Position numbers and translations under genes: made by a program. Under the pieces are notes generated by a model, which worked only from the letters and a program-made list of their open reading frames with translations, was not told the origin of the DNA and made no database searches. From CAWBKV01 sp041946675 (GTDB lineage Archaea > Halobacteriota > Methanosarcinia > Methanotrichales > Methanotrichaceae): 64,000 nt of DNA. Location of the stretch: the NCBI GenBank assembly GCA_041946675.1, contig JBHGAU010000002.1:62001-126000 (forward strand). Reading direction: 5' to 3'. Shown here in pieces: positions 32,728 to 41,588 of this stretch. Position 1 is the stretch's first letter. Each line of letters starts with the position of its first letter.

Positions 32728-32736
32728 TTTATAGAA
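32728..32736. promoter_or_regulatory. Bidirectional TATA box for nreA and hisI
   Basis: TTTATAGAA reads as TTCTATAAA on the other strand. Its centre (32732) is 22 bases from the nreA start (32710) and 25 bases from the hisI start (32757). That spacing predicts leaderless transcripts both ways. No Shine-Dalgarno site precedes hisI. Confidence 0.5.
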
Positions 32737-32756
32737 TATATCCGCTATCATTGCCC

Positions 32757-33104
32757 ATGCAGGATGAGAAGCTGATTCCAGCCGTTGCCCAGGACTGGAA
32801 GACAGGCGAGGTGCTAATGCTTGCCTATATGAACGATGAGGCTTTGGCAAAGACCAGAGAGACCGGGAAAGCCCATTACTGGTCAAGGTCGAGGAAGAAG
32901 CTGTGGCTTAAGGGTGAGTCATCAGGGCATTTCCAGCATGTGAAGGAGATACGCATTGATTGCGATTATGATGCCATATTGCTTCTGATAGAGCAGGAAG
33001 GCGGAGCCTGCCATACGGGCTATAGATCATGCTTCTACCGCACGATAGATGGCAAGATCGTAGGCGAGAAGGTATTTGAAACCGATAAGGTTTACCAAAA
33101 ATAG
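32757..33104 (+). CDS. hisI: Phosphoribosyl-AMP cyclohydrolase
   Basis: The product is 115 residues, the normal size of monofunctional HisI. It catalyses the third step of histidine synthesis, opening the purine ring of phosphoribosyl-AMP. Visible motifs are HYWSRSRKKLWLKGESSGH, the metal-binding DCDYD and the zinc ligands in CHTGYRSCFYR. The ATG at 32757 is chosen because the upstream frame has no homology and the TATA spacing fits. A radical-SAM gene follows after 17 bases. Confidence 0.95.
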   Translation: MQDEKLIPAVAQDWKTGEVLMLAYMNDEALAKTRETGKAHYWSRSRKKLWLKGESSGHFQHVKEIRIDCDYDAILLLIEQEGGACHTGYRSCFYRTIDGKIVGEKVFETDKVYQK

Positions 33105-33121
33105 AATGTAAGGAAAAGCAT

Positions 33122-34204
33122 ATGGAATATTCCCTTTACAGCAATCCTCTGCTTAACGTAAAGGCCCGGATGCTGGATGGGCGGATTCAGGTTAATCTCC
33201 ATGGCCTCCTTTCTCTGCTGCCCGGAGTTAAATCCTCCATCGAGATGATAGACGGCCAGATCCCTGCCTATGCGGGGGATAGGCTTTACATCTCTACATG
33301 GCTTCCGCCTGTCCCAAGCAAGGCATTCGACCGTTTGGCTGACAGCCAGATAAAATCGCTCTTGAGCATCAGAACTCCAGACCAAGTCACGATATCAATA
33401 ACCGAGGAGTGCCCCAATAGATGTATTCATTGCGCGCTTCCTGATAGCGGAAACAAGCTCCGCCTTGAGCCGGATACCGTAAAAGATGTCATCTCCCAGA
33501 TACTGGATATGGGAACCACCCTTGTCATCTTCGACGGAGGTGAGCCGGCGCTTTATAAGGAACTTCCTGAGCTCGTGAATTTTGTTGATGATAGGGCCAT
33601 ATCGACGATGTTTACATCCGGCGCAGGCTTTACGCCTGCCCTGGCAGCACAGCTTAAGGATGCCGGGCTCTATGCAGTAAATGTCAGCCTTGATTCACCA
33701 GTGCCGGAGGATCACGATGCGATGCGCGGGCGGAAAGGGGTTTTCAAGGATGCTATGAGTGCAGTTGATGCATGCCTTAAGGCCGGCCTTCTTGTTGATG
33801 TTTATGTCGTTTTAAGGCATGAGAACATTCGGCATCTCCAAAGCTTCCATGATCTCGCTCGCAGAATTGGCGCTCATGAGCTGACATTCTTCGAGATCGT
33901 GCCAACAGGAAGATGGGCAGGCAAGAAGGGAGTTGCTCTTTCGGCAGAGGACCGCCAGGACCGCCAGAGGTTTGTCTCATCAGCTGGCTCGCCGAGGATT
34001 TTCTCAGTATATGATGCGCTTCTGCGATTCGGCTGCTTTGCGGGAAGAAGCTGGATGCATATTACGCCCTCAGGTGATATCTACCCCTGTGCATGTATGC
34101 CCCGCCCGTTTGGGAATATATTTGCTGCTCCCATCGCGGAGATCTGGAAGCGAATGTCTGATCTGCCTTATAAAGGGCAGAAAACCTGTCCAATGCGAGA
34201 ATAA
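33122..34204 (+). CDS. Radical SAM/SPASM-type protein, short C-terminus
   Basis: The product is 360 residues. An N-terminal domain of about 85 residues precedes the radical SAM motif CPNRCIHC (near 97), followed by FDGGEPAL and a barrel. A SPASM-like part begins with FGCFAGRSWMHITPSGDIYPCACMP and contains FGNIFAAPIAEIWKRM, then ends at TCPMRE, earlier than most SPASM domains, which carry another two or three Cys. Such enzymes modify peptides or small cofactors; the substrate is unknown. A peptide substrate gene is not seen beside it. Confidence 0.82.
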   Translation: MEYSLYSNPLLNVKARMLDGRIQVNLHGLLSLLPGVKSSIEMIDGQIPAYAGDRLYISTWLPPVPSKAFDRLADSQIKSLLSIRTPDQVTISITEECPNRCIHCALPDSGNKLRLEPDTVKDVISQILDMGTTLVIFDGGEPALYKELPELVNFVDDRAISTMFTSGAGFTPALAAQLKDAGLYAVNVSLDSPVPEDHDAMRGRKGVFKDAMSAVDACLKAGLLVDVYVVLRHENIRHLQSFHDLARRIGAHELTFFEIVPTGRWAGKKGVALSAEDRQDRQRFVSSAGSPRIFSVYDALLRFGCFAGRSWMHITPSGDIYPCACMPRPFGNIFAAPIAEIWKRMSDLPYKGQKTCPMRE

Positions 34205-34333
34205 TGAGCTTTTAAGCCATATCTGAGCGATATTGTTATTCTTATCCCCGTTTCAATGGAAATTCGATCTAAAATAATTTTTTATCTGCTCTGAAATAGC
34301 CAATAAATCTATATAGGGCATTAATCATGAAGA

Positions 34334-35215
34334 ATGCTCGATCGAATTATGGAATTGACACCAGTACAAAGAGACATACTAACCGCATTGATCAACATTC
34401 ACCGTGTGGAGGGAAGGGCGGTCAAGGGCGAAGAGATCGCAGAACTTATAGATCGCAATCCAGGAACAATAAGGAATCAGATGCAGTCGCTGAAGGCACT
34501 CAACCTCGTTGAAGGGGTCCCGGGGCCGAAAGGAGGCTATAGGGCTACAGGAGATGCATATGAGGCGTTGAATCTGGAAGCCACAGGAGATGTAGTAGTA
34601 GTGCCGGTCGTCAGAAACGGCGTACTCGTCGAGGGCGCGACTGCAAGCGAGATCATCTTCAACAAGGTGATGCATTCCCACCAGTGCGACGGTGTTATAC
34701 GCATAATCGGAAACATCAGGGACTTTAACGTAGGGGATGAGATCGAGGTCGGCCCAACGCCTGTGAACAAGCTATATATCAAGGGCAAGGTCATGGGCAG
34801 GGACGACACAATGAGCAGAGTGATTATTCAGATAAACGAGATGATCTCAGTCCCAAAGGTTCCAATAAAGAAGATCGCGCGACGCGCAGTCCGCATCAGC
34901 CCCACAGCATCGCTTCAGGAGGCATCGAGGATACTCCTGCACAACGGCGTTCAGGAGGCACTCGTCGATAATAGCTCTCCCGGCCTGATCAACCTGGCAG
35001 ATATCACACGGGCAGTGGCCGAGGGCAGGACTGATGTTCAGGTGAAGGAGCTTATGACCCGCGGCTTCTTGACAATCGATTCTGAGGAGCCGATATACGA
35101 AGCCATAAAGATGATCGGAAGGACAGGCGCAGGTCAGCTCGTTATCTCAGAGAACGGCGTTCTCTGGGGAATTGTTTCAGCCGGAGATCTTATCAGATCG
35201 CTTACTCCGACCTGA
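34334..35215 (+). CDS. HTH regulator with C-terminal CBS domains (COG2524 type)
   Basis: The product is 293 residues. An N-terminal winged helix (ELTPVQRDILTALINIHR, NPGTIRNQMQSLKALNLVEG) is followed by a middle beta domain (about 85-175) and two CBS motifs at about 180-293 (RISPTASLQEASRIL, FLTIDSEEPIYEAIKMIG, GVLWGIVSAGDLIRSL). It is a predicted transcription factor sensing an adenine nucleotide or SAM. A TATA-like CTATATAG at 34309-34316 is about 22 bases before the ATG, so it is probably leaderless. Its stop overlaps the convergent pyrH by 14 bases. Confidence 0.85.
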   Translation: MLDRIMELTPVQRDILTALINIHRVEGRAVKGEEIAELIDRNPGTIRNQMQSLKALNLVEGVPGPKGGYRATGDAYEALNLEATGDVVVVPVVRNGVLVEGATASEIIFNKVMHSHQCDGVIRIIGNIRDFNVGDEIEVGPTPVNKLYIKGKVMGRDDTMSRVIIQINEMISVPKVPIKKIARRAVRISPTASLQEASRILLHNGVQEALVDNSSPGLINLADITRAVAEGRTDVQVKELMTRGFLTIDSEEPIYEAIKMIGRTGAGQLVISENGVLWGIVSAGDLIRSLTPT

Positions 35216-35870
35216 TCTCAGTTCCTTTGTGCCCGCCAAGGGCACCTTTTCTTAGATTCTCGATATTGCGACCGTGGACAATGGCTGTCGGTATGGAGCT
35301 TCTTTCAATTATCTTTGCAGCCAGCGGATCTACCGGAGATCTTGAGCCTGCTTTCATCTCAGTCTGCATGGCAAGATGGACAAGCTCTTTTTGAGTCATC
35401 GTGCTGAGCTTTTTTGCAGAAGGATCGATCTCAGGATCAGCGGTATAAACGCCCTCTACCGATGTCGCGATTATGAGGCGGTCGGCATGAACGCGTTCTG
35501 CAAGTATTGCGGAAACTGCATCAGTCGTCTGACCCGGGCTCACTCCACCCATCACGACTATCTTGCGGCAGCTCTCTGCAGCCTCTGAGTAGGTGCATGG
35601 AATACTTTCCGGTGCAGCATCTCCCAAGGCTGCAACAAGCAGCGCTGCATTGAGCCTTGTGGCCTCGATGCCGATCTGATCGCAGAAAGCCTCGCTTGCG
35701 CCTAAAGCACGTGCCTTTTCGATGTACTCGCGTGCGATTTTCCCGCCGCCTACGACGACGTAGATCTTATGCTCTTTTGCAAGATCCAAAAGCGCGTTAG
35801 CGTAATCTCGCAGGCTTGATGGGTCACGGCCGGCGAGGATTGAGCCGCCTAAGGAATAGACAAGTATCAT
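35202..35870 (-). CDS. pyrH: Uridylate kinase (UMP kinase)
   Basis: The product is about 222 residues, starting MILVYSLGGSILAG at the ATG of 35870; the longer frame to 36005 is not supported. It belongs to the amino acid kinase family, archaeal type: GGS near the N-terminus, YVVVGGGKIAREYI, VVMGGVSPGQTTDAVSA and a C-terminal AIVHGRN. It phosphorylates UMP to UDP in pyrimidine metabolism. The 355-base stretch to 36225 shows no other gene. Confidence 0.93.
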   Translation of the reverse strand: MILVYSLGGSILAGRDPSSLRDYANALLDLAKEHKIYVVVGGGKIAREYIEKARALGASEAFCDQIGIEATRLNAALLVAALGDAAPESIPCTYSEAAESCRKIVVMGGVSPGQTTDAVSAILAERVHADRLIIATSVEGVYTADPEIDPSAKKLSTMTQKELVHLAMQTEMKAGSRSPVDPLAAKIIERSSIPTAIVHGRNIENLRKGALGGHKGTEIRSE

Positions 35871-36225
35871 GCTTCTGACAGATATCGGTGTGGATAAAAA
35901 TGTTCTCCAGAACGTTTCAGCATGCATTCCCAGATAGAATCCAGGCTGACTAGGCACAACTGGTCGATAGATACGATGCATTTTTTGATCATAGTAGGAA
36001 ACCATGAGCGTGAGTGCTGCAATCTGAGATCAAAGTCATCAAATTGTGGGGATTCCGGCTATGAGACCGCAAAGAAAGAGATTTGGACTTTCCATCGACC
36101 TTTTTCTCCTTCATGCGCAATTCAACACTTACCCGAAGCACTAAGATCTCTCAGGCTCCTCTTTAGCATACCACAGCAAAATAGCGAGGAGCATTTTTAA
36201 AACTGGACCAGCATAACCCCCAGCC

Positions 36226-37536
36226 ATGGATCTTGAAGGCTATGCCAAAAGGGGTCTTAGGAAAAACGACCCAGATATAAGGTCAAAGCTCACAGCCCGA
36301 ATTCTTGAAATAAAGGATATACCCGAAAGCCAGGCCGACCTATTGGCCGGAGCCGTGCTTGAGGAAGCAAAGGCCACTCTGAATCCAAGAGGCGAGGTCT
36401 TCGAACTCCGGGACTCTGGAGTCACGATGGGCGATTTCGGTGTAGGCTCGCGCGGCTCAGGCGACTTTTACACTCATACTAAGATCGCAGAGGTCATCGG
36501 CAGAACGAATGCTGTTATAGATTCTGCCCAATTGGATGACTCCGGCGTAGTGAAAGCCGGAGGGAAGTTCATAGTTGTAACCGTTGATGGAATGCACTCA
36601 AGGCTGAGCGATTATCCATTCCTCGCGGGCTTTCATGTCACACGGGCAGCTATGCGCGATATTTACGTGATGGGTGCAAAGCCTGTTGCGCTTTTGTCTG
36701 ATATCCACCTTGCTGATGATGGAGATGTCTCAAAGCTCTTCGACCACATTGCAGGCATTGCCACCGTCTCTGAGCTTACCGGCGTCCCACTGATCACCGG
36801 CAGCACTTTACGCATAGGCGGCGATATGGTCATAGGAGATCGCCTGACTGGCTGTGTCGGCGCTGTGGGCGTCTCAGACAGCCTCACTCCACGGAAGGAT
36901 GCTACACCTGGAGATGTAATAATGATGACAGAAGGAGCCGGCGGAGGAACGATCTGCGCTGCTGCGCTCTATTACGGCTGGCACGATATCGTCGATGAGA
37001 CATTGAATATCAAGTTCCTCAAAGCCAGCGAAGCACTGCTCGCGAAATGCCTCACAATCCATGCCATGACGGATGTGACAAACGGCGGCATTCGCGGGGA
37101 TGCCAGAGAAATAGCTTATACAGCAGGCGTGAAGCTCATCTTCGAAGAGGATAAGATGCGTCGGCTTATCAATCCTCGTGTTCTTGGAATGCTTGAAGCC
37201 CTTAAGATAGATTATCTCGGCGTATCTATAGATGCCCTCCTAATTATAGCCCCTGAAGAGGAATCGCGCAATATAGCCAGGACAATTGAAGATGCAGATG
37301 TCTCGATAGATATTGTGGGCAGGGTTGAGAAGGGGAGCGGTGCCGAACTACATATCGGTAATGAGTCGACGGATTTTGCTCCGAGGTTCAGGGAGTCTGC
37401 ATATACCCCCATAAAAAAGGCGATTGGGCAGGATGCGAAGAGAGACGTATCCCTGATGAGGCGTGAGGTGGACCTTGCTGCCCTCAGAGCTGTTGAGAAA
37501 AAGCGGAAGTTTGTAGAGATGATAAAAAATAGATAA
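36226..37536 (+). CDS. AIR synthase (PurM/HypE-fold) related protein
   Basis: The product is 436 residues. The PurM-like nucleotide-binding part is visible: RGSGDFYTHTKIAEVIG, VVTVDGMHSRLSDYPFLAGF (DGM metal/ATP site), AAMRDIYVMGAKPVALLSDI, LITGSTLRIGGDMVIGDR, and a C-terminal half with MTDVTNGGIRGDAREIA. Archaeal members of this group are annotated as HypE- or SelD-related proteins of unknown substrate. A TATA-like TTTTTAAA at 36194-36201 lies about 27 bases before the ATG, with no ribosome site, so it is probably leaderless. Confidence 0.82.
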   Translation: MDLEGYAKRGLRKNDPDIRSKLTARILEIKDIPESQADLLAGAVLEEAKATLNPRGEVFELRDSGVTMGDFGVGSRGSGDFYTHTKIAEVIGRTNAVIDSAQLDDSGVVKAGGKFIVVTVDGMHSRLSDYPFLAGFHVTRAAMRDIYVMGAKPVALLSDIHLADDGDVSKLFDHIAGIATVSELTGVPLITGSTLRIGGDMVIGDRLTGCVGAVGVSDSLTPRKDATPGDVIMMTEGAGGGTICAAALYYGWHDIVDETLNIKFLKASEALLAKCLTIHAMTDVTNGGIRGDAREIAYTAGVKLIFEEDKMRRLINPRVLGMLEALKIDYLGVSIDALLIIAPEEESRNIARTIEDADVSIDIVGRVEKGSGAELHIGNESTDFAPRFRESAYTPIKKAIGQDAKRDVSLMRREVDLAALRAVEKKRKFVEMIKNR

Positions 37537-37678
37537 CTCAAATTTTAACACAGTGGTTAATTAAATCAAGTCTGCCGATTCTAGTGATAATAGTAGTTAT
37601 TTAATTAACATAAATAAACTATTTATACTATAAAGTTCTCTATCTTGTTTAAGGGATAATTTAGGGAGTAGATTATCG

Positions 37679-38059
37679 ATGAAGGAATCCTTTGTAATGA
37701 GGTTCGACGAGAAGGATATCGAAGTTGTTGAGACTCTCAGGAGCCTTGGAGTTCCGAGAAAGGTATCAAATATGCTTGCCTACCTTGCAAACGGCGTTGA
37801 GGCAACATCACGTGAGATCGAGAGAGGGTCCGATCTTCGTCAGCCTGAGGTCAGCATTGCACTGCGAACGCTGCGCAAGCACAACTGGATAGAAGAGAAG
37901 ATGAGCAAAAGCGATGGCACGGGTAGGCCAATGAAGGTGTATAAGCTCAGCACACCTATCGAGGAAATACTTCGCTTTTACGAACAAGAAAAGATGAACG
38001 AAGCCAACAAGGCAATGCAATCGATCCAGAGGTTGAAGACTCTGCTGATAGAAGCATGA
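37679..38059 (+). CDS. Winged-helix transcriptional regulator
   Basis: The product is 126 residues. The DNA-binding domain spans about 15-95 (LGVPRKVSNMLAYLANGVEATSREIERGSDLRQPEVSIALRTLRKHNWI), and the wing is KSDGTGRPMKVYKLS; the C-terminus is a coiled helix probably used for dimerisation. This is a methanogen-type regulator with an MarR/TrmB-like layout. A TATA-like ATTTATACTATA at about 37620-37632 and GGGAG before the ATG support the start. The target is unknown. Confidence 0.82.
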   Translation: MKESFVMRFDEKDIEVVETLRSLGVPRKVSNMLAYLANGVEATSREIERGSDLRQPEVSIALRTLRKHNWIEEKMSKSDGTGRPMKVYKLSTPIEEILRFYEQEKMNEANKAMQSIQRLKTLLIEA

Positions 38060-38388
38060 TTGCAACCTGCCGAAATATTTTATATCTTTATTTGATTTCA
38101 TCAATGGTTTAGAAAAATCGTGCATCCAACTATCTACTATTTTTTTCCGGATTTATCTGCTCAAATATAGATGCACCAAATCCATATCCAACTGTTAGAA
38201 AATTCTTTTCACGATGAAGATATATAGAGGAAGTGAACAATATTTAGTAGGTTGATTTGAAGTTCGATCTCAGGCCTATTCACATTGAGCTGCTGGCTAG
38301 CCATCATCTAATTGGAATAAATCTTGGCCAATACAGGTGATCCTATGCAATCGGAACTTTAATTGACAAATCATTAGGTTGTGATCTC

Positions 38389-38886
38389 TTGGCAATAGTT
38401 GAGGAAGAAATTCAGAGGGCATACCTGAATAAGCTTGTAGGCGAGGATGGGTTGCGAATAGTGGAGAATATTCCGCGTGATGAGATAACTGATGAGCGGC
38501 TGGCTGAGATGACGGGAATCAGCCTGAACACTGTTAGGCGCACATTATATCTTCTCTATGAGCACAGGCTGGCCGTATATAGGCGAAAACGAGATCCCGA
38601 TTCCGGCTGGCTCACATATCTATGGCAGCTGTGTCCAGAAAACTTCGATAAGGCGCTTCAATCAGAGGCGAAGAGGCTTGTCAGGAAGCTCGAGGAGCGG
38701 CTGGATTACGAGAAGAATAATATATTCTATGCCTGCACCGATGGCTGCGCGAGATTTATCTTCGATGAGGCAAGCGAAGCAAACTTCATCTGTCCGTTCT
38801 GCCAGAGCGCACTCGAGTATATGGAGAATGCAAAGGTCGTTGAGACGATAGAGCGGCAGATAAATGACCTGCACGCTTGTCTATAA
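38389..38886 (+). CDS. tfe: Transcription initiation factor E, alpha subunit
   Basis: The product is 165 residues. An N-terminal extended winged helix (DERLAEMTGISLNTVRRTLYLLYEHRLAVYRRKRDPDSGWLTY) is followed by a helix and a zinc ribbon (ACTDGCARF, FICPFC). TFE helps open promoter DNA with RNA polymerase and TBP. The first Cys pair is spaced CxxxC instead of the usual CxxC. The start is a TTG with GGTTGTGATC upstream. The preceding stretch 38060-38388 holds no gene; a tiny frame of five codons with AGGTGAT upstream lies at 38345. Confidence 0.93.
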   Translation: MAIVEEEIQRAYLNKLVGEDGLRIVENIPRDEITDERLAEMTGISLNTVRRTLYLLYEHRLAVYRRKRDPDSGWLTYLWQLCPENFDKALQSEAKRLVRKLEERLDYEKNNIFYACTDGCARFIFDEASEANFICPFCQSALEYMENAKVVETIERQINDLHACL

Positions 38887-39282
38887 ATTTTCTAAATTAT
38901 TGTTCAATACCGCGGTCCACCACCACCGCGCCATATCCACTAGATCGCGGCTGAACATCCCTGAGAGCTTATACTCACCGCCTTTGTTGCTGATGAGACC
39001 AGCTCCTAAGAGCTTATTTCTCATGGCATAGAATGCAGATCTGCTCACTTTTAGCTCCTCAATAAGTCGAATCCATTCATTCGTCTTCAGGGGATCTCCG
39101 CTATTCTGTCTCTCCTCAATAATTGCCAGGAACTTTCTGCCTCTGTTGGCAGTTGTCTCGTCCTGAAAAAGTCTCAGCATAAGCTCGTTATAGGGATCTC
39201 GTGATCTTGTTACGGCATACTCGGACTTTGACCTGATCTTTAGTGTCGTGGCAGTGCGATGGGCAGATTTAACTGCGGTCAT
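38881..39282 (-). CDS. Uncharacterised helix-turn-helix-like protein
   Basis: The product is 133 residues. A basic N-terminal tail of about 25 residues precedes a helical domain; residues about 70-100 (NEWIRLIEELKVSRSAFYAMRNKLLGAGLI) look like a helix-turn-helix followed by a short wing (NKGGEYKLS) and a Trp-rich helix (MARWWWTAVL). The family is not recognised. Its start overlaps the end of the upstream DUF2551 gene by 14 bases, so they form an operon, and its end overlaps tfe convergently. Confidence 0.68.
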   Translation of the reverse strand: MTAVKSAHRTATTLKIRSKSEYAVTRSRDPYNELMLRLFQDETTANRGRKFLAIIEERQNSGDPLKTNEWIRLIEELKVSRSAFYAMRNKLLGAGLISNKGGEYKLSGMFSRDLVDMARWWWTAVLNNNLENL

Positions 39283-39592
39283 GTGAAATAGGGCCTAAAA
39301 GCACCAATTTGGCTATATCTGCGTATTCTCTCCGGAGAATATACATCTTCGGGGACCTGTAGGATGCCTTATTCACGCGAAGAATTCCCAGGCGCGAGCA
39401 AATATATCCTATCATCGAGGCCACTACCTTCTTGGATACATCGAACTGCTTGCTAACGGTATCGTAGAGGGAGTTCACAGTGAACTCACCGATTTCAACA
39501 ATCGACTGCAAGATAAACCGCCTTAACCCATGCACATCCATATCAAGAAAATGTAGCAGGCGGCTCATTATTTCATGCTGCTGTGATCTCAT
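39269..39592 (-). CDS. DUF2551-family protein, second copy in the window
   Basis: The product is 107 residues. It shares layout with the protein at 27145: a helical first half (LRRFILQSIVEIGEFTVNSLYDTVS) and the motif KKVVASMIGYICSRLGILRV, then a wing-like segment and a final helix. DUF2551 is a small methanogen family of probable winged-helix fold. Together with the overlapping downstream gene it looks like a small regulatory unit beside tfe. Confidence 0.78.
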   Translation of the reverse strand: MRSQQHEIMSRLLHFLDMDVHGLRRFILQSIVEIGEFTVNSLYDTVSKQFDVSKKVVASMIGYICSRLGILRVNKASYRSPKMYILRREYADIAKLVLLGPISHDRS

Positions 39593-39782
39593 TCACCCTC
39601 CAGACTACGCCCCTAATAATTAACGATAGTTTATTAGTATTTGCAATATATACTTTGCCATGTAGCGTATCTATTGTCTTTGTCGTTATACCTGTACTTA
39701 TACCATCGCCCTAGACATTATATGTTTAGGCTTAAACCCAACTAAGCTCTGGCAATAAAGATCTTGCGGCCAATGGAGGAAA

Positions 39783-40511
39783 ATGATATCTGATGAACTG
39801 AATGAGAGGAAAACCCCGCGCTTAAGCAAGGATGAGTACGAAGAAGCAATGGAGCACATCGCGAAGGCAGCCGGAGATGAACCAAATGACCATGCTCATT
39901 GGCTCCGCAAAGGAATATCTCTGAGGAAGTCGGGCAGGTATGAAGAAGCCATTGACGCCCTCGATAGAGCGATAGAGCTTGAGCCATCAAATGCGGATTC
40001 CTGGAGAAACCGTGGAGTAGCCCTCAATAATTTGGGAAGATATGCTGAGGCTCTGGAGTCATGCGATAAGGCCATATCGATCGATCCTTTCAACTCGAGG
40101 ACCTGGATAGTCAAAGGCTTTTCACTTCATAACTTGGGCAGATATGAGAGGGCAATCGCCGCTTATGCGAGGGCGATAGAGCTGAACCCTTTTGGCTCCG
40201 ATGGAAGGCGAGCCTGGAACAACAGGGGTGCTGCGCTGGATAACCTGAGAAGGCATGAGGAAGCGATAGAAAGCTATGATGAGGCGATAATGATCGACCC
40301 GTTTGATCACTATGCCTGGAACAACAAAGGCGTCGCGCTTGGTGCAATCGGCAGACATGAGGAGGCGCTGAAGTGCTTCGAGAAGGCTTTGCAGATAGAG
40401 CCGTCATATGCTACTGCCTATAAGAACAAAGGCATCTCCTTAAAGGCTCTTGGCCGCATCGAGGAGTCAGAGGAGGCGTTTCGGATGGCCAGGAATTTAG
40501 GATTGGAATAG
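39783..40511 (+). CDS. Tetratricopeptide-repeat protein
   Basis: The product is 242 residues with about six canonical 34-residue TPR units (for example WRNRGVALNNLGRYAEALESCDKAISIDP, WNNKGVALGAIGRHEEALKCFEKALQIEP). There is no signal peptide. GGAGGAAA precedes the ATG. The unit length (34) differs from the 40-residue repeats of the giant protein at 18960, so they are not close relatives. It is presumably a protein-interaction scaffold. Confidence 0.9.
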   Translation: MISDELNERKTPRLSKDEYEEAMEHIAKAAGDEPNDHAHWLRKGISLRKSGRYEEAIDALDRAIELEPSNADSWRNRGVALNNLGRYAEALESCDKAISIDPFNSRTWIVKGFSLHNLGRYERAIAAYARAIELNPFGSDGRRAWNNRGAALDNLRRHEEAIESYDEAIMIDPFDHYAWNNKGVALGAIGRHEEALKCFEKALQIEPSYATAYKNKGISLKALGRIEESEEAFRMARNLGLE

Positions 40512-40565
40512 CGCTTCGAAGAAAAATAAAATGGACCGGGCTTCTCCTAGTCGAATTGGATAATC

Positions 40566-40595
40566 CTCCTGATCCTCAGAGGAGTTGAGTAAATT
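40566..40595. terminator. Candidate hairpin between convergent genes
   Basis: CTCCT (40566-40570) and AGGAG (40580-40584) form a short inverted repeat, followed on the plus strand by the T-rich AAATTTATTTGC. It lies between the TPR gene and the convergent phosphoribosyltransferase. The stem is short, so support is weak. Confidence 0.25.
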
Positions 40596-41287
40596 TATTT
40601 GCTTTTGCGCCATACTTCCTTCAGCATATCCACAACCTCTTCCCGTGAGAGGTCGTACCAGTTTCTATATGCATCTGCGACTGCAAAGCTATATCCGGAC
40701 CTGATATTTGGGCAGAATATCATATCAACATAATCTGAAAGCAATTCGATAGTATTAAGGGATGCCGTCGGAACCGCTACAACGATCATTGCAGGATTTC
40801 GCCTGTAAACCATCTGGGCTGCAGCCATCATCGTGTAGCCCGATGCAAGGCCGTCGTCAACCAATATTGCTATCTTGTCTTCAACATCCGACATCGGTCT
40901 GCCCTGGCGAAAGATGTTATTCCTTGCTGCCAGTTCTTCCTTTACAGGCTTTGCAAGCTCCTTGATCTCTTCATCCGATAGCTTAAGCATCTTGACCATT
41001 GAATCGTTCAGAAGCATATCGCCTTCAAGGCTTACGGCTCCAAAGCCGGCTTCAGTGTTGCCGGGTATTGGTATCTTTCTTATTATCAGAAGATCGAATG
41101 GAAGGTCCAAATAAGAGGATACAGCCAGTCCTACAGGCACGCCGCCGGATGGTATTGCCAGGACTATTGCATCTTTGCCACGAAACTGCTCCAGCATTTT
41201 GGCAAGATGCTGACCCGCATTCTCTCTATCCTCGAATATAAAGGATCTGTTCCTGAGCTTGGGATCATCGATGACAGCAGCAGCCAT
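40595..41287 (-). CDS. Phosphoribosyltransferase-family protein
   Basis: The product is about 230 residues from MAAAVIDDPKLRNRSF, with GGGAG before the ATG at 41287. It has the PRTase type I fold: AIPSGGVPVGLAVSSYLDLPFDLLIIRKI at the N-terminal half and the PRPP motif AILVDDGLASGYTMMAA, then IVVAVPTAS. This group (COG1926) has no settled substrate. A TATA-like CTTATATATTATG at 41325-41337 is in the divergent spacer shared with hdrA2. Confidence 0.88.
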   Translation of the reverse strand: MAAAVIDDPKLRNRSFIFEDRENAGQHLAKMLEQFRGKDAIVLAIPSGGVPVGLAVSSYLDLPFDLLIIRKIPIPGNTEAGFGAVSLEGDMLLNDSMVKMLKLSDEEIKELAKPVKEELAARNNIFRQGRPMSDVEDKIAILVDDGLASGYTMMAAAQMVYRRNPAMIVVAVPTASLNTIELLSDYVDMIFCPNIRSGYSFAVADAYRNWYDLSREEVVDMLKEVWRKSK

Positions 41288-41395
41288 TTTGAACTCCCAT
41301 GTATGAACCAAGATATGTCTGTCATAATATATAAGCCCCTTGAGAGTTATATGTTCCCGCTATATCTGATTATCAGTATAGAATCATCCGAGATG

Positions 41396-41428
41396 TTTAT
41401 ATATTATGATCACTAACTATTGGTTAGT
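41396..41428 (+). promoter_or_regulatory. TATA-like box with adjoining palindrome, upstream of hdrA2
   Basis: TTTATATATT (41396-41405) is followed by ACTAAC-TATTG-GTTAGT (41412-41428), an operator-like inverted repeat in the position between TATA box and transcription start. A second TATA-like ATATAATATAACG lies at about 41466-41478, nearer to the gene. The same arrangement occurs near 23063-23096 on the minus strand. Confidence 0.4.
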
Positions 41429-41588
41429 AATATCGGATAAGCGAGTTGAGTATATCGCATACGAGATATAATATAACGTGTATTGCTAACATAATTGAGA
41501 ATTATGTGCATATCGCTCAAAATAAAATATGTTAAATCAAAATTGCATAAGTTTAAGAGAATAAGCTCGCCTAATTAATTGGAGTCCT

